Positions 1 through 5,517 of a stretch of DNA of 28,721 bases are shown here, piece by piece. This DNA comes from a virus. The stretch covers positions 1 through 28,721 of the IMG/VR virus record IMGVR_UViG_3300034106_000868, one strand, 5' to 3'. Position numbers and translations under genes: made by a program. Position 1 is the stretch's first letter. Every line of letters begins with the position of its first letter. The notes beneath the pieces were generated by a model that was given only the letters and a program-made list of their open reading frames with translations, ran no database searches and had not been told where the DNA came from.

Positions 1-89
1 AACACTACCTCGCCGTAGAAGTCAGGACTCTTCTCGTTGACCTTGTTCTTGCTGTAGTTCAGCTTCCCGCTATTTGGATACTTGTTCAT
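1..89 (-). CDS. Small conserved phage protein, C-terminus cut by window edge
   Basis: The reading frame opens at the ATG at 89-87 and runs off the left edge, so only about 29 residues are visible. They begin MNKYPNSGKLNYSKNKV and continue to a SPDFYGE motif. The N-terminal pattern (NSGKL..SKNK..KSPDF.GE) is one I associate with small phage proteins encoded beside ERF/RecT-type recombination genes; its function is not known to me. The start lies 20 nt inside the end of the ERF gene, so this is the last visible member of the minus-strand operon and is probably translated by coupling. Confidence 0.6.
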   Translation of the reverse strand, partial: MNKYPNSGKLNYSKNKVNEKSPDFYGEVV

Positions 90-768
90 CGAAAGATTCC
101 TTGTAAGTTTTAAATGTCTTTGTAAGCTCTGGATAAGCCATACTGTCACGCTGCTCTACTATCTTGTAGATGTTGGCGTTCGTGCGCCAGACAGTCATCA
201 CATCTTCTTTGTTCTGAGCCATGTCCAGGGCAAAGACGGTTCCCTGTACAACAACGGATAGCCAATCATTCCAATCAGTATCTGGATCGGTTGTAACTTT
301 TATTCTCCACTGACTGTCCTTACCTTCCACAGCCTTAGGCGGCGGAGCTTCAGTAACTTTTGGCGTCGGCTTCGGTGGCGCTGCCACTGGCGCAGTCTTT
401 GTTGCTTGGTTACCATCGTCATCCTCCGTTGCGAGGGAGCAGGCTGCCATCAAACTATAACGGCGGGCATAGCTCAAAGCACTCCCGTAGCCCTGCGCGT
501 CATGCTTGATTGCTGGCATAAACAAGCTGCCAGCCGACAGTTGCTCGCCTGACTCGTGAATAAAAGTAGTAGATACCTTCACACCACCATCATGCTCATC
601 TGTCAGTTGCATGAGGTAGATACCGTTGTTGTTGAGCGCAGTAATCACCGCCTCGATACACGCCGACAGATCCGCATACTTAGAACGGAAATGTGGGTTG
701 GTACTAGATTTCAGAGCTGGGCCAAACTCTCGCTGCGCTTTTACTAGCGCCGATGCTATTTCTTTCAT
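70..768 (-). CDS. erf: ERF-family single-strand DNA annealing protein
   Basis: This 232-residue protein is a phage recombinase of the ERF superfamily, which anneals complementary single strands during recombination-dependent replication or genome circularisation. The diagnostic core is visible: HFRSKYADL at residues 26-34, then DAQGYGSALSYARRYSL at about 90-106, followed by the acidic LATEDDDGN at 112-120. Residues 121-150 are a Pro/Ala-rich linker and the C-terminal third is variable, as is usual in the family. The start has an AGGA box, and the ATG overlaps the upstream gene's stop as ATGA. The nuclease three genes upstream is the natural partner, together resembling a Red-type exonuclease/annealase pair. 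Confidence 0.93.
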   Translation of the reverse strand: MKEIASALVKAQREFGPALKSSTNPHFRSKYADLSACIEAVITALNNNGIYLMQLTDEHDGGVKVSTTFIHESGEQLSAGSLFMPAIKHDAQGYGSALSYARRYSLMAACSLATEDDDGNQATKTAPVAAPPKPTPKVTEAPPPKAVEGKDSQWRIKVTTDPDTDWNDWLSVVVQGTVFALDMAQNKEDVMTVWRTNANIYKIVEQRDSMAYPELTKTFKTYKESFDEQVSK

Positions 769-983
769 GTTGTTTCCTTAAGTGGTCTTCCTGCTTTTTT
801 GCGCGGTGTACCGTCTTTCTTTAATCCATACGGTGCTTCTTCAGATACTTTCCTGCGCATACGTTCTGCTTTGGTTAACTTTCTTTCTGTTAATACTTTT
901 ACCTCTTGCCGCAGTTCAAAAAACTTGAGCAGACTCTTTAAGCGACCCTCGTCTAGATCAATAATCCGTATCTCAAATTTCAT
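765..983 (-). CDS. Small basic protein with AT-hook-like C-terminus
   Basis: This is a 72-residue protein I cannot name. The N-terminal half is a plausible helical segment (MKFEIRIIDLDEGRL...). The C-terminal half is strongly basic and ends with GTPRKKAGRPLKETT, where the GRP core flanked by Lys/Arg resembles an AT-hook minor-groove DNA-binding motif. The start is preceded by AAGGTGA, and the stop overlaps the ERF start as ATGA, so the two are translationally coupled. Sitting between the nuclease and ERF genes, a DNA-binding accessory role in recombination is reasonable, but that is inference. Confidence 0.7.
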   Translation of the reverse strand: MKFEIRIIDLDEGRLKSLLKFFELRQEVKVLTERKLTKAERMRRKVSEEAPYGLKKDGTPRKKAGRPLKETT

Positions 984-992
984 GGCGTCACC

Positions 993-1139
993 TTAGTAGC
1001 AATTGGTTGTGCAGCTACTGCCGTAGCAGCATGTAGTACAAGTAGTGCAACGGCCTTGATTGCAGTAGGTGTTGTATGTGCATGATGCGTAAGCCATAGA
1101 TGCTGCACTGATTGCCCAAGCGGCGATTAAATATTTCAT
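993..1139 (-). CDS. Secreted cysteine-rich micro-protein (48 aa)
   Basis: This is a 48-residue gene. The protein starts MKYLIAAWAISAASMAYA, a good Sec signal peptide (Lys at 2, hydrophobic core 3-16, A-x-A site near 16-18). The mature part of about 30 residues has eight cysteines (C20, 26, 31, 34, 37, 38, 43, 47) and is otherwise Thr/Ser/Tyr/Gly/Asn-rich. Expression is supported by the ATGA overlap with the stop of the upstream nuclease gene. Export to the periplasm with disulfide bonding is expected. Function is unknown; superinfection exclusion or envelope modification are possibilities but not shown. Confidence 0.72.
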   Translation of the reverse strand: MKYLIAAWAISAASMAYASCTYNTYCNQGRCTTCTTCCYGSSCTTNCY

Positions 1140-2008
1140 GACTTCTCCTTTAAATAGGTTTGGTATTGATTACAGAATGGCGCTGCTTGACAGAAGCTTT
1201 CGCATCTAGTCCTGCCGCCTTCTCTTGTTTCTATGTAGTGTGATTCTTTTTGTTGTCCCGCAAATGCTGCTGCTTCTTCTTTGATCTCAAAGACTTTCTT
1301 CGCCCGCTTGCCACCTTCTTTCATAACAGCATAGGTGGTCTTCTTCTCCCACATTTCCTCTGACGTACACTGCGGCATCTTTCCACTGATGCTGGCAAAG
1401 TTAGCTTCGTTGTGCAGAGTCAGTCTACGGCGCACAAACTCTTCACGGTCTTCGTATGACCAAAGAGGAATATCAAGAGTAACTATCGGTGATTGTGGGT
1501 AGGTATCTTTTAGAGCTGCTTCCCTGCGCGACCAATCCCGCACGATGCCAATGATTTGTAGGCCAGCTACCTTATCGCCTTTCACGCTCTCAACTAGCCA
1601 CGCGTACAGGTTTAACTGGTTTATCCATTCCTGCTTCTCTTGCTGGACTGCCCACGCGGATGTCACCTTGTAGTCGGAAATAAGTACCTTGCCCCCTATC
1701 ATTTCTTGTAAATCTATAGCACCAGAAATAGACCAACCTTCAAACATAGTAAACAGGCGTTCTTCTACGATGTGGTGGTCATCCTTGCCATGCTCTAAGA
1801 TATTGTGAACCGCACTGCCAAACAGCGACCAGACCATATCTGCTGCGTCTTGCTCGATATCTTCTTGATGTTGTCTGCGGAGTAATACCAGTTGCGGTGG
1901 TGACAGTATCTCTGTGACGCTGATTTCACTGCTACCTTTACTGTATTGAGGTCTGCGGATTACGTTAACAAACGTCTCCGGCAGATTGAATTTATTTGTA
2001 AGTTTCAT
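1136..2008 (-). CDS. PD-(D/E)XK nuclease, RecB/Cas4-like exonuclease
   Basis: This 290-residue protein has the hallmarks of RecB/Cas4-type PD-(D/E)XK nucleases. GSAVHNILE contains the early His (H68), ISGAIDL contains D99, ISDYKV gives the D112-x-K114 pair, and QLNLYAWL at 131-138 is the family's QxxxY helix. Four cysteines (C214, then C269, C273 and C279 near the C-terminus) are spaced as in the iron-sulphur-cluster members (AddB, Cas4). I chose the ATG at 2008 over the frame's earlier start at 2164 because GGGAGGG lies about 6 nt upstream and the promoter at 2034-2062 lies inside the longer version. Probable role: 5'-to-3' resection feeding the ERF annealase. Confidence 0.87.
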   Translation of the reverse strand: MKLTNKFNLPETFVNVIRRPQYSKGSSEISVTEILSPPQLVLLRRQHQEDIEQDAADMVWSLFGSAVHNILEHGKDDHHIVEERLFTMFEGWSISGAIDLQEMIGGKVLISDYKVTSAWAVQQEKQEWINQLNLYAWLVESVKGDKVAGLQIIGIVRDWSRREAALKDTYPQSPIVTLDIPLWSYEDREEFVRRRLTLHNEANFASISGKMPQCTSEEMWEKKTTYAVMKEGGKRAKKVFEIKEEAAAFAGQQKESHYIETREGGRTRCESFCQAAPFCNQYQTYLKEKS

Positions 2009-2018
2009 ATACACCCTC

Positions 2019-2053
2019 CCTAGATGTAGTGCTATAATATGCCTAGATGTAGT
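2019..2053. promoter_or_regulatory. Direct-repeat operator pair CCTAGATGTAGT
   Basis: Two exact 12-bp copies lie at 2019-2030 and 2042-2053, 23 bp apart. One is in the promoter spacer and the other is just downstream of the -10 box. A near copy (CCTAGATATAG) at 3334-3344 sits just after the rightward promoter, suggesting one regulator controls both early promoters. Confidence 0.6.
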
Positions 2054-2062
2054 TCCTGTCAA
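2034..2062 (-). promoter_or_regulatory. Sigma70-like promoter of the leftward recombination operon
   Basis: Read on the minus strand, TTGACA (2062-2057) is followed by a 17-bp spacer and TATTAT (2039-2034). This gives a predicted start near 2027, about 20 nt ahead of the nuclease ATG. It is the best promoter match in this part of the window. Both the spacer and the start region contain a CCTAGATGTAGT operator copy. Confidence 0.8.
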
Positions 2063-2104
2063 CAGGTGTAGCAAATAAAATGTATGTGTTGCATTGCTGG
2101 AAAG

Positions 2105-2118
2105 TGGAAACTCTTCCA
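2105..2118. repeat. Palindrome TGGAAACTCTTCCA (copy of dispersed motif)
   Basis: This is one of seven exact TGGAA-N4-TTCCA sites in the window. It lies about 43 bp upstream of the leftward -35 box. Its core, ACTC, is the same as in the copy at 7189-7202. Confidence 0.7.
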
Positions 2119-2236
2119 GTAAGTTTATGATATTGTTGTAACGGGAAAGCCAGCCAGACTTCACTCTCCTTCAGTTGTGATCTCCTCCCTGGCTGGTGAG
2201 TACCTCTCGCTTGAGTCTTAAGGGAAGACTCTTCAG

Positions 2237-2260
2237 CCCCACTTCGGTGGGGTTCTTTTT
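2237..2260 (+). terminator. Intrinsic terminator with UUCG loop
   Basis: The stem CCCCAC/GTGGGG closes a TTCG tetraloop and is followed by TTCTTTTT. The T-tract is present only in the plus-strand reading. A second stem at 2213-2231 lies immediately upstream. What transcript it ends is unclear; no convincing plus-strand promoter is visible upstream. Confidence 0.75.
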
Positions 2261-2370
2261 CAAGACGCATGACCATTGTTGGACGCGAAAACGTAAAGCG
2301 GACTAACCCAGAAGCGGGAAGCCACAGAACACTAGGTCGCTGTGGTAGCAAGACGGGGAAACTCAGTGGT

Positions 2371-2386
2371 CAGCCGTGTTGGTGAA
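2371..2386. repeat. 16-bp direct repeat, copy 1
   Basis: CAGCCGTGTTGGTGAA is identical to 2543-2558, 172 bp apart. Both copies lie in the non-coding region, each next to a predicted stem. Confidence 0.7.
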
Positions 2387-2542
2387 ATTCAGCCGTAAGG
2401 CAAACAGAATGGGTCTGTTGACTCACAGTGCGAGTCGAGAAGTCAACCGGCATCTGGGGCCGTTCGCATACCAGTTCTAACACGCATGAGGATTGAAGGA
2501 CTATAGACCTGCCGGACGCGTTCCGACTTTAAGTGCAGTCCT

Positions 2543-2558
2543 CAGCCGTGTTGGTGAA
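2543..2558. repeat. 16-bp direct repeat, copy 2
   Basis: This is an identical copy of 2371-2386. A 13-nt part of the same sequence also occurs inside a gene at 4052-4064, which may be chance. Confidence 0.7.
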
Positions 2559-2686
2559 TGCGTAGGCTGATACGTCATGGACTGATCCTCAGCGTTGGGC
2601 AGATAAAGAACCCTTCCAAGCCGGAGATCAGCGCCGGCCACCAACAACCTGTTATCAAAGTATCAATCCGTTTTCGGAGGGATAGA

Positions 2687-2851
2687 ATGCAATACAACAG
2701 AGAGCTTATAGAAGACCTACGCGAGATAGCCATTCTGTACCACGCAAGCAGTCTGCTTTCTTACAAGTTGCAAGAAGTATTAGACCGCCACATCCCACAT
2801 CTTAGCGAAACCTGTATGGAAAGAGGCTGTGTAGATTACACGCTTGCATAA
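2687..2851 (+). CDS. Small hypothetical protein (54 aa)
   Basis: The start at 2687 is chosen because CGGAGGG lies 6-7 nt upstream; the frame stays open further 5' but without a ribosome-binding site. The 54-residue product begins MQYNRELIEDLREIAILY and looks largely helical and amphipathic, with two cysteines near the C-terminus. I recognise no family. It is isolated between non-coding stretches, and a strong terminator follows about 60 nt after its stop, so it may be the only gene of its transcript or be embedded in a longer regulatory RNA. Confidence 0.5.
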   Translation: MQYNRELIEDLREIAILYHASSLLSYKLQEVLDRHIPHLSETCMERGCVDYTLA

Positions 2852-2884
2852 AATAATTTCCTGATTTATTATCTGCTCGTCACT

Positions 2885-2984
2885 GTGCGGGCAGAGACAA
2901 TCAACCAAGCCCTCAAGCTTTGGTTCTTTCCCCGAAAGGGCGTGCCCGCACACGAAGAGCCAAACCTTGAGGGTTTTTCTTTTC
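2885..2984 (+). terminator. Complex terminator hairpin with GNRA loop and pseudoknot potential
   Basis: The outer stem CCCTCAAG/CTTGAGGG with extended pairing of the TTGGTTCTT side spans 2910-2973 and is followed by TTTTTCTTTT. Inside are two small hairpins: CCC-GAAA-GGG (a GNRA tetraloop) and CGTG/CACG, whose loop CCCGCA is complementary to TGCGGG upstream at 2886-2891. The full match GTGCGGGCA (2885-2893) with TGCCCGCAC (2943-2951) is nine base pairs, giving a pseudoknot. This is more elaborate than an ordinary terminator. Confidence 0.7.
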
Positions 2985-3300
2985 CGGTGACCGTACCTTC
3001 CCACGATAGCAACGAGCCTGCATGGGCTGCTGGGAGAGAAAACACTGGTAGAGGTCTAACCCGCCTGCTAACCACGCCACCTGTCAGTGAGGGATGGCAC
3101 AAGAGGGAAGGGCCAGTGGTGAGACATACCTTCCATCGAGATAATCGCTGCCTTCATGGTTTGCTAGTATCCAGCAGTACGGATATGGGCATGGAGTGAT
3201 AGTTCCCTAATCGCATGCTGCGCACTTAGGGGTGGGCTATCACCCATGGGGAACCTAGAAGCTGATGATGCAATAGATGGGATAAGACAGGAACTAACTG
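2985..3300 (+). other. Non-coding region with further RNA stems
   Basis: There is no recognisable gene here. Visible structure includes AGCC/GGCT around 3013-3030 nested in CCCA/TGGG, and a nested hairpin formed by GTGATAG (3196-3202) with CTATCAC (3237-3243) enclosing CCCTAA (3205-3210) with TTAGGG (3226-3231). With the upstream structured block this gives about 1 kb of putative structured RNA or regulatory DNA ahead of the rightward promoter. Confidence 0.45.
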
Positions 3301-3329
3301 TTGACACGTATAAGATTACATATTATTGT
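3301..3329 (+). promoter_or_regulatory. Sigma70-like promoter of rightward early genes
   Basis: TTGACA (3301-3306), a 17-bp spacer, then TATTGT (3324-3329); the -10 matches 4 of 6 consensus bases. The operator-like CCTAGATATAG follows at 3334-3344, directly before the AGGAGG ribosome-binding site of the first gene. Confidence 0.65.
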
Positions 3330-3352
3330 TCGCCCTAGATATAGGAGGTCAC

Positions 3353-3523
3353 ATGAAAGAAGGAGAGTGGATTAAGGATCATCTGCGGGAGTTTGCAGAT
3401 CGTTTGGAGCAGGCGGTAATAGAGCGAGAAAGAGAAAGAGCGGCAGTCATTTGCCACTACTACAGAGATTGGCAGGATAACCCTGCTGAGGCCATAGCTA
3501 CGGCTATATTAAAAGGAGAGTGA
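3353..3523 (+). CDS. Small charged phage protein (56 aa)
   Basis: The ATG at 3353 is preceded by a near-perfect AGGAGGT 4 nt upstream, so it is preferred to the in-frame ATG at 3326, which lies inside the promoter. The protein starts MKEGEWIKDHLREFADRL and is almost wholly a charged helix with an EREREREA-type run, ending AIATAILKGE. It resembles the small helical proteins common in phage early regions; no function is known to me. It is the first gene after the rightward early promoter, and its end runs into the ribosome-binding site of the next gene. Confidence 0.7.
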   Translation: MKEGEWIKDHLREFADRLEQAVIERERERAAVICHYYRDWQDNPAEAIATAILKGE

Positions 3524-3525
3524 AG

Positions 3526-4191
3526 ATGGATATGAAAGTCAAAGAAACATCGGTAGTTATTTCTGCACCCAATTTCCAAGCAGTCGATGTTCTGCTACAG
3601 GGTACAGCGCCGCTAGTCGTTGAGCGGTTTAGTAAGAAGGCAGAACTCATGGCTAAGATGGCAGAGGGTAAGTCTGCCGGTAGCAAGAAGGTTCGTGATG
3701 CCCGCGACTACGACAAAGAATCAGAGGCCGCACGTTACCGCTCAGAAGAAAACTGGGAAGGTATGAATGCTGCTGCTTTCCGCGCCGGTATGATCAGCGC
3801 ATGTCGTTTAGTAGGTTTTAAGATGACACTCGCCAAGCTATCAACATTCGTTGTGGCTGACGGCTTTGATCTCCAGGATGGTATCCCGCTCATCCGTATC
3901 TATGGCACCAGCGAAACTTATACAGCTCACACACGCAACGCAACAGGCGTGGTTGATGTACGTAGCCGTCCTATGTACCGCGAGTGGGCAGCACGTTTGC
4001 GTATACGTTTTGACTCGGATCAGTTCACAGCACAAGATGTCTACAACTTAGTCAGCCGTGTTGGGTTGCAGGTAGGTATAGGTGCAGGACGTCCTGACTC
4101 TAAGGCTTCGGCTGGCTGTGGTTTTGGTACGTTTGAAATTGTGCCTAACGACAAAGAGAAAGAAGTCCTAAAGAAATTTGGCATTAAGTAA
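3526..4191 (+). CDS. Conserved phage protein of unknown function beside the pentamer array
   Basis: This is a 221-residue protein (ATG at 3526, AAAAGGAGAG 6-7 nt upstream; a GTG two codons earlier is possible). It begins with a beta-rich part containing APLVVERFSKKAELMAKM, has a mid-region FRAGMISACRLVGFKM, and closes with a basic/Gly-rich segment around VGIGAGRPDSKASAGCGFG. I recall this layout (PL(I/V)...FS.K near the N-terminus, G(V/I)G..RP.....G.G.F near the C-terminus) from many phage genomes, always unnamed. The Gly-rich end is reminiscent of RRM/Cas7-like folds, but that is speculation. Its stop is doubled (TAATAA) and the GGYNN array begins at once. Confidence 0.8.
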   Translation: MDMKVKETSVVISAPNFQAVDVLLQGTAPLVVERFSKKAELMAKMAEGKSAGSKKVRDARDYDKESEAARYRSEENWEGMNAAAFRAGMISACRLVGFKMTLAKLSTFVVADGFDLQDGIPLIRIYGTSETYTAHTRNATGVVDVRSRPMYREWAARLRIRFDSDQFTAQDVYNLVSRVGLQVGIGAGRPDSKASAGCGFGTFEIVPNDKEKEVLKKFGIK

Positions 4192-4194
4192 TAA

Positions 4195-4768
4195 GGCTAG
4201 GTGTGGAGTGGCACGGTGGGGTGTGGTTGGGTTTGGTGCGTCACGGCAGGTCAGGCGAGGTTTGTTGGGGTATGGTGCGGCGCTGCGCGGACTGGTTCGT
4301 TGGGGCAGGTGCGTCGTGGTTCGTTGTGGTTTGTTGTGGCAACGTCAGGCATGGAGGGGTTCGTCAAGGCAGGCGGGGTTAGGCGCGGATAGGTGTGTTT
4401 TAGTAGGGTGTGGTGAGTTAAGGCAGGTGGGGAATGGCCTGGTAAAGCGAGGAGCGGTTTGGTGAGTTGAGGCAGGCCCGGTATGTTGCGGCGGGGTAAG
4501 TCACGGTTCGATGCAGTTCGGTAAGGCAGGTGAGGCGGGACAAGGTTGGGCACTGTGAGGTAAGGCAGGTATGACATGGTCTGGCGAGGTTCGGTGCGGT
4601 TCGTTACGGCAGGTGGGGTTAGGCGGCGCAAGGTGGCGTTAGGAGTGGTGCGGCAGGTATGGTTCAGTAGGGATGGGCTAGGCTAGGTGGGGTTTGATCA
4701 GGCACGGAAAAGCACGGCAGGTGAGGTGTGGCACGGAACGGTAGGGCGGGGTGAGGTACAGCAGGCAA
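4195..4768 (+). repeat. GGYNN pentamer array punctuated by GGCA tetramers
   Basis: The stretch parses without remainder into pentamers with consensus GGYNN (105 units from 4195 to 4763) and 11 tetramers: GGCA at 4245, 4304, 4368, 4422, 4471, 4525, 4564, 4608, 4652 and 4716, and AGCA at 4760; a final GGCAA follows. By hand count 68 of 105 pentamers are perfect GGY and 37 have exactly one mismatch in the first three bases; none has two. Positions 4-5 are free. Runs between tetramers are 7 to 12 pentamers long. The array starts 4 nt after one stop codon and ends just before the AAGGAG of the next gene, so it should be transcribed as about 570 nt of G-rich intercistronic RNA. Open frames within it follow from the composition and are not credited as genes. 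Confidence 0.9.
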
Positions 4769-4785
4769 ACTTTAAGGAGATCAAC

Positions 4786-5280
4786 ATGGAAGTAATGAAA
4801 GCAGAAGCACTAGCAGAAGAGCGCAAGCTATTGGAAAAGATTGCCAACAAGAATGGCGGTCTGTTGATGGTTGATGATGTACTGGATGAAGCTAGAAATC
4901 CTAAGTCAATCCTCCACAAACATTTCCAGTGGGATGATGACAAGGCCGCAGAAGCGTATCGCAAGATGCAGGCACGGCAGCTTATTCAGAAGTGCGTAGT
5001 CACCATAGAGAAGGCGCCAGACGTACCTATTCGTGCGTTCGTCAGTCTATCTACTGATCAGTATGAAGGCGGTGGTTATCGCCTGACATCTAATGTTCTT
5101 TCAGATGAACAGCAGAAAGGTCAGTTGTTGCATGACATGCACCTCACATTGTTGAAGTGGAAGAAGCAAGTAAATTTGTTGGACACAGAAACAGAAGAAA
5201 TCCTTGATCGTTTGGAGCGAGTCATCACCCGTCGCGTAAGTGATCGGCGCGGAAAGGAAATTGCAAATGAAGCCACGTAA
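4786..5280 (+). CDS. Conserved phage protein of unknown function (164 aa)
   Basis: The start is the ATG at 4786 with AAGGAG 7 nt upstream; the open frame extends back into the repeat array, but that part is array sequence. The product begins MEVMKAEALAEERKLL, followed by GGLLMVDDVLDEARNP and LHKHFQWDDDKAAEAYR, then QARQLIQ. This combination (dVl..Ar.P.S.Lh..F.Wdd..AA..yR..QAR.LI) defines a widespread phage family with no assigned function that I know of. The second half is helical and charged. It is followed by an overlapping gene (14 nt overlap). Lying just after the array, its translation could be influenced by that RNA. Confidence 0.8.
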   Translation: MEVMKAEALAEERKLLEKIANKNGGLLMVDDVLDEARNPKSILHKHFQWDDDKAAEAYRKMQARQLIQKCVVTIEKAPDVPIRAFVSLSTDQYEGGGYRLTSNVLSDEQQKGQLLHDMHLTLLKWKKQVNLLDTETEEILDRLERVITRRVSDRRGKEIANEAT

Positions 5281-5515
5281 CTACGTAGCCAGAGCGCAAC
5301 AGTCAGGCGCAGGCAGGCACAACAGTCAACACGCAGCCAGATTAAAAGAACAAGCCAAGAGAGCGTTACTGCACGAGGTAGAAGCCTTAAAACTTAACGA
5401 GCTTCATTCCACCTTTTATGGGATGCAGAACGAGCCAGTTCGGGAAATACGCAAACGACTAGACCCGCAACTAACGGCGCATGAGATCAGAGAGATCAAC
5501 AACGATAAGGACTAA
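5267..5515 (+). CDS. Small basic phage protein (82 aa)
   Basis: I place the start at the ATG at 5267 (GGAAAGGAAA upstream) rather than at 5240, because residues from MKPRNYVARAQQ onward resemble the short basic phage proteins that start with a K-RN-VA motif. The first 30 residues are rich in Arg, Gln, His and Asn; the rest is helical, with EVEALKLNELHSTFYGM and a C-terminal LTAHEIREINNDKD. Nucleic-acid binding is plausible from charge only. It overlaps the preceding gene by 14 nt and is separated from the next by 2 nt. Confidence 0.65.
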   Translation: MKPRNYVARAQQSGAGRHNSQHAARLKEQAKRALLHEVEALKLNELHSTFYGMQNEPVREIRKRLDPQLTAHEIREINNDKD

Positions 5516-5517
5516 TC

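Larger units (their letters stand above)
2009..2686. other. Long non-coding leader region with hairpins
   Basis: I recognise no protein here; frames that stay open have no family resemblance. The stretch holds the leftward promoter and its operators, a stem GAGTCTT/AAGACTC (2213-2231) directly before a terminator (2237-2260), a stem CCACAG/CTGTGG with a 12-nt loop (about 2326-2349), GTTGACT/AGTCAAC around 2418-2445, AGGACT/AGTCCT around 2497-2542, and two copies of a 16-bp sequence (2371-2386 and 2543-2558). The density of complementary segments and the lack of coding signal suggest a structured RNA, most likely on the plus strand because the terminators at both ends read that way. Confidence 0.5.

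Noticed and set aside
2192-2260. tRNA-like fold around the GAGTCTT/AAGACTC stem
   Set aside because: The anticodon-arm-like stem has the wrong loop size, and D-arm and acceptor stem are missing; a terminator explains the following hairpin.
2490-2560. Group I intron core on the minus strand (TATAGTCC-like P7 segment)
   Set aside because: A few bases resemble the P7/J8-7 region, but there is no convincing P3-P8, no splice-site context and no interrupted gene.
4178-4631. Open reading frames on both strands within the pentamer array
   Set aside because: Their predicted proteins are low-complexity products of the GGYNN grammar; each GGCA shifts the frame by one base, so no frame reads the units consistently. 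The open frames come from composition.
4195-4768. Sequencing or assembly artefact
   Set aside because: The register is kept over 569 nt with free bases at two of five positions and consistent phase shifts at one word; errors or adapter concatemers would not produce this.
4195-4768. Diversity-generating retroelement variable region
   Set aside because: No reverse transcriptase or template/variable repeat pair is seen in the window, and variability is periodic rather than at adenines.
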